DNA of 64,000 bases from Cladosporium sp. IMV 00045. Taxonomy: Eukaryota > Ascomycota > Dothideomycetes > Cladosporiales > Cladosporiaceae. Shown here piece by piece: positions 55,988 through 64,000 of the stretch. Each line of letters opens with the position of its first letter. Within the stretch, counting starts at the first letter, position 1. A model generated the notes under the pieces. It was not told the origin of the DNA. It ran no database searches and was given only the letters and a program-made list of their open reading frames with translations. The stretch lies in NCBI GenBank assembly GCA_001931905.2, contig MSJI02000005.1, forward strand, positions 147,025 to 211,024. The letters are read 5' to 3'. Position numbers and translations under genes: made by a program.

Positions 55988-57712
55988 TCACTTCTTCCCC
56001 TCTCCCTTCCTCCCCTCAATAACCCTCATAATATCACCCATGTTACTCGCATCACCCTTCCTCTTCTTAGGCTTGCGTTTCCTCTTGCCACCACCACCCT
56101 TACCTTCATCCTCCTCCCACCCTTCATCATCCCCATTCCCAGTCCCCCGACCCTTCCACTCCGCCAGCTTGACTTTCTGGCCCTCCTCGTCCTCGCCGCC
56201 GTCGTCTAATCGGTCCCCGCCGAAGCCCATGTCCATATCTTCCAGGTCGCGGTCTTGGTTCGCCAGCATTTGCGCGTGTCTCTTGGCTTTTGCCGCCCGG
56301 GCTTCGCGCGCTTCGTCGCTTTCTTCGTCATTGCCATTGTCGTTGTTGTTGCCCAGGGGATCCATTTTGGCGGCTTTCTTGAGCACTTCTTGTATTCCTG
56401 CCAGGTGGTCGGGTTTGCTTTCTTCGGACGTGGAGGGGGCGTCGTTGAAGTAATTCCGTCGAGTGGGTGGTTGTTTTGTTGTTGATGAGGGCTGTGGTTT
56501 TTTGCTGTCGCTCGTGTCGGACACTTCGCCTTCAGATTCGTCTGCGGAGGATGGTCGTGTTCTTTCCGGCGGAGTGGCTTTCTTCCGAGGCGGTGCGGTT
56601 TCTGCATCGGAATCGTCGCTATCGAGATCGCTGTCGTCTTCGTCGGCCATGTTTCCAAGCGGGTTGTAGTCTGTACCCACGCCCTCGAAAATGTCGTCGT
56701 CGTCATCGTCGTCCGCTGGATCTGCAATCGGCTCCTGCGGCGTGGCAGGTTCTGGCATCGATGCGTCCGCTCCGAGCACAGCCTTACTGGCATCCGGAGC
56801 TCCCATCGCTGCATTGGCCTGCTCAGTCTGCGCGACTGGCTGTTTGCGCACTCGCTTCTTGACCACGCCGTTCTCGTCGACCGTAATCATGACTTCGCGG
56901 CCTTTCTCGTCGATCTCAAACTTTGGCTTCTTCTTGTCACTGACCTTCGCCCAACGATCCCCAAGCTGAGGTTCTGCGGCCTTCTTCGCCTCAGCAGCAG
57001 CTTGTCGCTGCGCCTTGAGCTCTGCCATAATTTCGTCTCGCGTCCTCTTCCTCCCAGCAATGGGCGGTGGAGCAGCCATGTTTCCTTTCTTTGTCACTTT
57101 ATCCTTCTTCAAAGCTTCCACCTCCTTCTCACCCAACTTCTCCAGCTCATCGTCAACGTCGGCCTCGGGCTCCTCCTTCCCATCAGCTTCACCACTTCCC
57201 CCACCAGTCCCCATAACATCCTCCCCTCTCCTCACCCGCTCCAGCAACTGCCAATCAAGCCCCTTGACCAAATGCGTACTCCCCGCCTCACCACCCGTAA
57301 TCTTATCCCTCAGCGCCTCAAACGTCTCCTGCGAAATCTGTCCCAGCTTCATCTGCTCCTCTAGCGCTTTCACCCTCTCTGCCTTATCTTTCGCTTCCGC
57401 ATCGCCCTCATCCTCCGCTCGCGCTTTTGCTCGGTCGGTGTAGCCAGCGCCGTACTTGACGCCTTTGGGCGCCGAGGACTTGAACTTCTTGACTTGACTC
57501 GGTTGGAATGCAGCGTTGCGCTCGCGCACTTGACGTGCGAAATCAACATCTGAACCACCGCCGCCTTTCACATTGCGTGGTGTCATGGGCACGAAGCTGG
57601 ATTTCTTCGTGCCGAGCGCGCCGGGTGTGGCATTTGGGCGTGGTGTTGCGGAGGCGCCATTTTGCTCTTTCCCTGAGCCGGAGATGAGTTGCCGGAATTG
57701 TGAGTTGTTCAT
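55988..57712 (-). CDS. RED/IK-like spliceosomal protein
   Basis: Single-exon 574-residue, highly charged protein. The start MNNSQFRQLISG matches the RED N-terminal region, which continues with the block around AGYTDRAKARAEDEG, then AERVKALEEQMKLGQISQET and THLVKGLDWQLLERVRRGED. RED/IK is a component of the spliceosomal B complex and partners Smu1 (known for the family). In the middle, a run of seven Asp is followed by IFEGVGTDYNPLGNM, matching the conserved RED tail motif. The C-terminus is acidic, then basic (KRKRKPKKRKG). The frame extends upstream to 58102 only through non-conserved sequence, so I chose ATG 57712. It is divergent from the GH43 gene. Confidence 0.85.
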   Translation of the reverse strand: MNNSQFRQLISGSGKEQNGASATPRPNATPGALGTKKSSFVPMTPRNVKGGGGSDVDFARQVRERNAAFQPSQVKKFKSSAPKGVKYGAGYTDRAKARAEDEGDAEAKDKAERVKALEEQMKLGQISQETFEALRDKITGGEAGSTHLVKGLDWQLLERVRRGEDVMGTGGGSGEADGKEEPEADVDDELEKLGEKEVEALKKDKVTKKGNMAAPPPIAGRKRTRDEIMAELKAQRQAAAEAKKAAEPQLGDRWAKVSDKKKPKFEIDEKGREVMITVDENGVVKKRVRKQPVAQTEQANAAMGAPDASKAVLGADASMPEPATPQEPIADPADDDDDDDIFEGVGTDYNPLGNMADEDDSDLDSDDSDAETAPPRKKATPPERTRPSSADESEGEVSDTSDSKKPQPSSTTKQPPTRRNYFNDAPSTSEESKPDHLAGIQEVLKKAAKMDPLGNNNDNGNDEESDEAREARAAKAKRHAQMLANQDRDLEDMDMGFGGDRLDDGGEDEEGQKVKLAEWKGRGTGNGDDEGWEEDEGKGGGGKRKRKPKKRKGDASNMGDIMRVIEGRKGEGKK

Positions 57713-58104
57713 GGCGAGCGGCGGGAGCCTGTCCCGGTATTTGGGGTCGCCAGTATTACTGTGTTTGGCTGTATACTGGTGAGCGCATAGAAAGTGATAT
57801 GGAGGTGGTTTTGTCCAGCTCGGGTGACCTGCCTCATAATTCAACGCACGTGAAAGTCGCAACTGCAAGTGATGTAACTCCTGACTTTCGGCTATGTCTC
57901 CCCGCTTCAACACCACCAGCCCCCCGCTATTGTGTTCCTGGAGAGCCGCAAGGGCAATGCGAAAGGTCGTCATCCGGACAATGCATTGAGGTGAATAGTG
58001 CTGTAGATCTGTTGTTCGCCAGGTACAAGTATCAAGTATCACTCTTCTTCTGCCGTCCATCCTTCTCTCACGCATCAAAGAATTCTTATAGATACATCTC
58101 AATC
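57713..58104. promoter_or_regulatory. Shared divergent promoter region, RED-like / GH43
   Basis: 392-bp spacer between diverging start codons, pairing a constitutive-type splicing gene with a normally inducible secreted hydrolase. A C/T-rich tract lies just before the GH43 ATG. Confidence 0.45.
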
Positions 58105-59519
58105 ATGAATCCATTCGGTCTTTTAGCACTCACAGCCAGCGTGCTGCAATTGATCTCCGCTCAGAATAACTCGGCTACCTTCACGAACCCAGTTTTGAGC
58201 GAGGTTGGAGCTGATCCGTTCGTGGTCAAGGATGGCGGCTATTACTACATGACCTACACGACGACGACCAATATCACTATTCTGAGAAGTACCAGCTTGA
58301 CGGACTGGGACAACGCCGACGTCAAATTGGCCTTTGATCCTCCTGTATGCTTCAAGACTAACGAGAAGACTTTGCCGTTTCATTTACTGATACGTCTTAT
58401 CAGCCAGGGGAAGGTTATTCAACCGATCTATGGTAATTGCCTCATGTGTACCCGGTCGAGTACTACGAAGACAAGACTAATACCCTAACAGGGCTCCCGA
58501 GCTACACAACATCGACGACAAGTGGTACATTATCTTTACCGGAGATCCCAACAATGGTAGATGGACCTTGAATGAACCCTCGAGGATGAGTTTCAAGCTA
58601 ACACCATTACAAGACACTCCGCCGCCGGAAATCGACGCGTTCTGTCCATTCAATTGCCCAGCTGTCTATCATCGCATGTTTGTCCTTGAGGGTAGCACCA
58701 GCGATCCTTGGACGAGCAATTACACGATGAAAGCAGAGCTCGACACGCACGACCAATTTGCGATTGATGGCACATATTTCAGGCACAGCACTGGCCTGTA
58801 CCACGTCTATTCGTGCTGGTGAGTCTTTGCCATCTTACTCGATTCCAAACAAGGCAGCGTACTAATCGGTGTAAAACCTAGGTACCACGCCTTCTCCGCA
58901 TGGCCAGCCAACTTGTGCATCACTAAAATGAGCGACCCATGGACAGTGACATCAAACCTAACCGAGAGACAAATCGTGCGATCTCCCCCATCTCTCTCGA
59001 TAACCGTCCCAACAACCTCCTAACCCAAATCGCCAGATCTCCACCCCCTCCAACGCCTGGGAACAAACCCCATACGGCCGCCGAGAGAACTACCGCCTCG
59101 CCTCCAACGAAGGTCCACAACAACTCACCAACCCCTCCACCGGCCAAGAATTCCTCATCTACTCCGCCGCCCGCAGCGACAACAGGAACTACTGCCTGGG
59201 TCAGCTCGAACTCACAGGCCCCGACCCCATGAACGCAGAGGACTGGACGAAGCGCGACGCCGGCTGCGTCTTCTACCAGAACCCGGCCGAGGAAGCCTAC
59301 GGCGTCGGCCACGCGAGTTTCACTACCAGCCCGGACGGGAGCGAGAGCTGGATTGTCTATCATGGTATGAGGAATTATATGAGCGGGTGGGGCGCGAGGA
59401 CGATCAGAGCGCAGAAGTTCGAGTGGAGTGAGGTTGATGGCGCGCCGGTCTTTCCTAGACCGGGGTATGGGCCTTACGATGTGCCTAGTGGGCAGAATGC
59501 TAGTATGAGGATGTTTTAG
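58105..59519 (+). CDS. Secreted GH43 glycoside hydrolase (arabinofuranosidase/xylosidase type)
   Basis: Six exons: 58105-58344, 58404-58432, 58492-58556, 58614-58818, 58882-58975, 59037-59519; 371 residues. Exon 2 is 29 nt. Signal peptide is MNPFGLLALTASVLQLISA. The five-bladed GH43 fold is indicated by GADPFVVKDGGYYYMTYTT (catalytic-base Asp in ADPF), W-APELHNIDDKWYIIF, AIDGTYFRHSTGLYHVYSCW (pKa-modulating Asp in IDG) and ASNEGPQQL (general-acid Glu in EGP). Later motifs are FLIYSAARSDNRNYCLGQLE and YGVGHASFTTSPDGSESWIV. GH43 enzymes remove arabinose or xylose from plant hemicellulose or pectin. The exact specificity cannot be read. The last intron (gtgcga donor, cctaac branch site) is required to pass a stop codon. 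Confidence 0.9.
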
Positions 59520-61210
59520 GTGTGGAAGCGGAGTTGCGTGAGAAGGGGTGCGTATGATGCTGGTGTTCGATGAGAGATCGTAGGCCTGTTTTGCTTGGAT
59601 GAGCTATGCTTCTCGATGTAGCCCACGATGATTTTTTTTTTTAATCGAATTCAGCAGTGTCTAGTCGGCATGAGGACAAATCCGAATCATATGCCTGTAG
59701 TCGCAAAGACATCAGCAGAAAACATCAATCGGCCATAGATATGAACATTACATTAATCCAGCATCAAAACCAATCAGTTATCAGGTTGAACGATATACGC
59801 ATCTCCAAGCGTTGACGGAAAGCAAGGAAACCGCAGATTTTCTTCCATTGATAGATGTTATGACAGTGCATACGTTTGCGTACTGACTACTAGTTCTGCA
59901 GTAATACGCATTATTTTTAAAGACGAGATGAGGCGGTAGTGATGCGCTTTCAACCACTGGCTTCCTATTGGCTGAATTCCAGCGCGCGCTAAGAATTGTC
60001 AGTTTTTGTCAGTGAGGTGGTCGGCCTTTCCCGCGCGTAGGGCAAATTGGGAAGCTGGTCACAAGGGTTAGGGTTGGGGCAAGCGACATTCCGAATAGGC
60101 AAAAATGGAGATGGGACGAATACCGGACGGAAACTCAGCAACGTACCACAGAAATATCTCAACGCGCTGAATACACGCAGGACTATTCCAATAGATACGA
60201 AACACCGATAACAAGGCCTTACAGTGCCGTGCTCAAACGCGTTTCAATCGCCAGAGCACATCATGCAACAAAACACCGCACTCTAGCCCAAAACCGCGAT
60301 CACCAACGGACTTTGAATCACATCGACCTTACTGTAACCACTACCCTCAAAGAAAAGAGGTATTAATATGACCAAACGGCAACGATATAAAGGCATCGAA
60401 TTCGGTTTGTTGATCACATCCTCCGAACCCAGCAAACAGACCTCACGTATCGCTCATTTCGACGACAAAATCATACCGCAAACGACCCATGGAGCAGTTG
60501 CCACATTTCTCTGAATGAATACAAGAATCTCAGAAGAGAACAGAAGCAATCCACGAGACCAAAAGATCAAATGAAACCAACGAAAGGCACACAAATAACG
60601 ATCGGGATTAAGTATTGCATATTCCATGATTGCTTTCAAAATCTAAACGAAGACAAAGGCAGCGAAAGCACAGAGCAGCAACAACATACTAATAAAAGCA
60701 AAGCCGATCAAATCCAAAAAAGCAAGGCTGTTGGTATCCAAAACGAAGCAGAAAAGCAAAACGTCAAAAAAGCCAACCCAAAGGACAGGCAATGCCGCCC
60801 GAAACGAAAAAAACGGACGAGAAGAGAAAACGCAGCAGGTATCCAAAAGGCCAACAAAACAGGGAGAAACAACAAGCCTGCCTCTTTTAGAACATGCGTT
60901 CGCAATCCCCTCAGCCAGTCGGCGTCCGTTCGCCCGCTCTCTACAGCCCCAGAAAAGAAGTAACACAAGAGCTGACGCAAGGCCAGCAGAAAAGAAAAGA
61001 ATTGGCTCCTGCAAGCAGGCAGGACTGCCAACTCCGAATTATGCTTTATATCCAACATCCGGTGCCGAGCGGTTTGCTTCTTGCTTCCAGGCACGAATCG
61101 ATCTCTTGACCGAATTTTTTTCCCCCCAATGTGTTCTACGCCATAAAAGGTGTGTTTCGCTATTCGTAATTTTCCTCATTCAATTCTTTTCAATTTCTTT
61201 CTCGCGTCGT
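59520..61210. other. 1.7-kb intergenic region, A-rich towards the right
   Basis: 3' flanks of the GH43 and RFX genes, which converge. There is a run of T at about 59632-59642 and A-rich DNA at 60640-60960. The frames there (60571-61216 +, 60643-61094 -) are A-rich artefacts covering each other. No gene recognised. Confidence 0.4.
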
Positions 61211-63788
61211 TCATAAAGCGTTTACTCGCATTCCGCCGGCCAGGGCCATGGTGTCGTTGCCCATTGGCTGGCTGCTGACGTTGAATTTCGCCATGGTGAG
61301 ATCGTCATCCATCAGGCCCATGCCGATCCCAGAGTCGTCCAGATCCGTTTCCTGCGATAATTGCGACGCAGCGTTCGCAATCGGCTGGGGCATGTAGAAT
61401 GCTGGGCTGTCTTGTGTGGGTGGTTGAGGGTTCAGCACGGGCATCGCCGAGTGAGGGCGGGTTGGCGCTTCAAAGGAAGCGTTGCGCTGGAGATGCACAG
61501 GGAACATTGGGTTTCCAGAGTGAGATGCTCCGTTGCTGAGATCTGGAGCAATGCTACCCATACGGCTTCCGCCGTGGCTGCCGCTCATGCTGTTGCTGTT
61601 TGCAGTGGTCTCGAGGTTCGGTGATTGCTGCATGCTGTGTCGTACGAGGGAGTCGTTTGAGACTTCTGGCTCAAGAAAACCGCCCATCTCTGCCAGCCAC
61701 AGAGACATCTCATCAACAAAGATCTTGAGAACCCACCAGTGACCGTAACTTTGACCGTTCATAATGGTGATGTCTCTCAAAGCCGCAGTGCCGACTGCCG
61801 AAATGCAGTGCAGGAGCACTCTGGCTTCGGCTTTGGGGAAGCGAGAAGGCAATGATGAGATGAACGAAGACCATCGGTCGAGAATTGTCTCGGTCGAAAC
61901 ATTTGAAGGACCGGAATTGGGGCGGGTTGTTTGACCTTGCAGGTAGCTCGCGAAAGAACCATTCTCCTCGAAGTTGTAAGCCTGGAAGCCGTATGGGTCG
62001 TCCTGATAAGCCGGTGCCTGCAGAGGCTCGAGCAGAGTACGCATCTCGGTGGTGAGGATCTTGTAAGCTTCCTCATATCCGCAATCAGGCAGCTCAGCCT
62101 CCATGACGCGTTTGGGGTTGACTTTGGTGAGCCACTCGAACCACATCTGCTCGCGGTTCTGATCAATGGTCAAGAGATTTGCTGCCGCATGCGCCGACTG
62201 GTTCACTCTGATAAGGCGGTTCAGTAATGATGCAAATACAGCTGCAGGTTTCAACTTGGCTTCCAGCACGTGTGCTGGCTGCGAGTTAAAGGTTTTGGCA
62301 ATGTGACCATGGAGGTTGGCTGAGATGTTCGAAAGAATGTTGATGACTACAACAGGAGCCGCCTGCAGTGTCAGACGGCTGACGAAGCGAACCATCGTCC
62401 GGTACATAACCAAATCGCATTGCTGGATCCAAGGGGCGATGTTTGCGTGCGTGAAAAGCTTCTGTACCGGAACCGTGAGGGTGCCGTGGAAAGAGGTGTA
62501 GAGTCGGAAGAACTGCTTCTCTTTGCAGAATCTAATGCTGTCGATAAGTGAAGTGCAGTGCGTTCGGTAGAGTGCTGCCAAAGCTTCGGCGGTGTCGACA
62601 TCGGTGCGAGGAGGCAGGTACGGGTGAATGGAAGGGAGGCTGACAGGCTCGTTCTCGGTAAATGGTGGCAAGTTGCTCGAGGGGAATCGTAAAGTGTGGT
62701 TGTAAGACAAAGACTCAACGCTTCCTTGTTGCATTCCTCGTGTGTCTGGCCAGGCAAATGCGCGTCCTTGTGAAGAAGGTCCTCGAGGTGTGGGTGGGTT
62801 TGCGGGTTGAGTGTCGAAGCTAGCATCACCAGTGGGGAATGCAGCAGTATCGGCAGGAAGACGAGGCATAGTGTTGAAGTCAATCTGCTGTGTGCTTGCA
62901 GATTCACTTCTTCGCAGACGGCTTTCTTGGCTGGGGAAACTGGCGCCATTCCAGGCAGCAGTAGCCTGAGCTGATGGCTCCTCCTCGAGAGCAAGGTCGA
63001 CATAGTGATATTTGCTCTCGCCACGCACACCTAACCGGCGCGTTTGGATGCCAGGGAAGATGACGCGAACAAGTTTGCCAAACGAAGCCGGGTTAAGTGG
63101 CACGACACGTTCAGTACCGCATCGCGTGGCATACTGTGAGTAGACTCTGTTACGTGGGACTGAAGTCTTTGCTGGTTTGCAGACAGCACGAAGCCTTGGC
63201 AAAGTTAGCAAACAAGCAAAACAAACAAATAAACAAATCATGAAAAACGTACCAAAGCATGGCAAAGAGCTGCTTGGTCTTCTCTGCCATTGGCGTGCGT
63301 TCTTTTTGAATGACCTCCTGCGCTACCTCTGGCAATGGCCTGCCCTCATTCCTTGACAGCATCTCGCGAAGCTCCTTGTCATTGGTTGCAGTGACCGCAG
63401 AGCCTTTCCTCCTCTTGTCTTCTGGAACATCCGGCGCGGATGCCAATGGCACAGAGCCCACGCGCATGTGGTTGGTGAACTGCATGTCCTGCATAAAGGG
63501 AGAATCTTGAGGGCCGTAGGGTCCAGCAATGGGAAAGGAGACGCTTTGCGCGTGTTGATGGCCCATGTGCGAAGGCTGCGGCGCAAACTGAGGCGCTACG
63601 TTCGGGTCCATGCTGGCATGGTACTGCAAGAGAGCGGCTTCCGGGCCTTGCATGTATAGATTTTGTGCGGATTGCGCATCTTGTTGCGCATCGCGGGTCG
63701 AGACGGCGCTGGTGGTGGATGCCCGGGAATCGGGTCTCGTCGGTCCTGTGAGCGACTGGTGTGATCTATGCCTTGCAGCCATATTCAT
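61211..63788 (-). CDS. rfx1: RFX-family transcription factor
   Basis: Two exons (63788-63253 and 63194-61211) with a 58-nt intron (gtacgt donor, gctaac branch site, gccaag acceptor) joining AMLW-LRAVCKPAK; 839 residues. The RFX winged-helix DNA-binding domain spans about residues 165-250: AEKTKQLFAMLW, LRAVCKPAKTSVPRNRVYSQ, RCGTERVVPLNPASFGKLVR and VIFPGIQTRRLGVRGESKYH. The helix is very close to yeast Crt1/Rfx1 and to RfxA/DAF-19-type factors. The central helical region (from FTENEPVSLPSIHPYLPPRT on) is the usual dimerisation/extended domain. Gln/Ser/Pro-rich segments flank it. Fungal RFX proteins control DNA-damage and cell-division genes, which I infer by homology. The start could instead be the third codon ATG. 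Confidence 0.93.
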
Positions 63789-64000
63789 GGTTGTTGGGGT
63801 GTGTAAACGAGAGGATGCCTTGCGCTATGGCGAGCTAGGCGGACTGCGAGCGTCGAATGTCAACAAATGCCATTCCTCCTCCCCTTCCAGTATTGTCGTC
63901 GGGGTGAGTTCCTAGCGGGAAGAGACACTCATACCTATCCAAATCAAGAGACCTACGGGTTAGTATGCTCCAGGATGTCGCCGGCCAGTCGTGAAGGCCT
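63789..64000. other. Upstream flank of RFX gene
   Basis: 212 bp to the window edge; promoter/leader of the RFX gene. Nothing else seen. Confidence 0.35.

Noticed and set aside
55988..58102. Longer 704-codon start for the RED-like gene
   Set aside because: The extra 130 residues are not RED-like and cover the GH43 promoter; the family N-terminus begins at 57712.

Overview
The window reads as nuclear DNA of a filamentous ascomycete (Pezizomycotina). A Dothideomycete, perhaps Mycosphaerellales/Capnodiales-like, is my inference from gene content and from the style of the secreted proteins. Most genes are split by short GT-AG introns of about 45-90 nt with CTAAC/CTGAC-type branch sites. The protein set is typically fungal: a Zn(II)2Cys6 activator, an RFX factor, GH131 and GH43 secreted hydrolases, a CAP20-type perilipin and Inp1. 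I see no rRNA, tRNA, CRISPR array or intact transposon. Start codons were chosen as the first sensible ATG, and introns were placed by eye from splice sites and reading-frame continuity.

Layout, left half. 0.4-1.3 kb: protein with an LPAELRNRIY (2EXR/F-box-like) segment. 1.5-2.8 kb (-): PrpF-like isomerase with a likely mitochondrial presequence, divergent from RPN6 (3.3-4.6 kb, +). 5.4-6.2 kb (-): CAP20/MPL1-type lipid-droplet perilipin. 6.2-9.7 kb: no convincing gene. 9.7-10.9 kb (-): mitochondrial carnitine/acylcarnitine carrier. 11.8-15.1 kb (-): a 13-exon gene for a secreted protein made of six cysteine-rich modules. 15.5-16.6 kb (-): GH131 beta-glucanase. 17.4-19.8 kb (-): RAD3/XPD helicase, divergent from LTN1/listerin (20.4-25.4 kb, +). 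25.6-27.3 kb (-): TPT-family sugar-phosphate/nucleotide-sugar transporter. 28.1-30.1 kb (-): INP1, divergent from a UsgS-type membrane protein (30.7-32.0 kb, +).

Layout, right half. 33.3-34.9 kb (+): eight-exon formamidase. 37.2-37.8 kb (+): small unknown protein. 37.8-47.0 kb: gene-poor, low-complexity DNA holding a decayed tandem-repeat patch at 39.3-40.6 kb. 47.0-50.4 kb (+): large Zn(II)2Cys6 activator. 50.4-54.8 kb: gene-poor. 54.8-55.4 kb (-): single-pass membrane protein with an unresolved 5' end. 56.0-57.7 kb (-): RED-like splicing protein, divergent from a GH43 hydrolase (58.1-59.5 kb, +). 61.2-63.8 kb (-): RFX transcription factor.

Most genes are independent housekeeping or saprotroph/plant-interaction functions, not a pathway cluster. 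The perilipin, the carnitine carrier and Inp1 share a loose lipid/peroxisome theme, but nothing shows co-regulation. The most unusual object is the six-module secreted protein. Each module carries eight cysteines. Four of its five inter-module linkers carry a dibasic KR/RR at the same place, followed by x-[I/L]-E. This suggests a secretory precursor cut by a Kex2-type protease into several disulfide-rich polypeptides. Its module 2, and LTN1 at two places, show single-base reading-frame breaks. All four could be one missing base in a short homopolymer, so sequence error should be excluded before calling these genes damaged.
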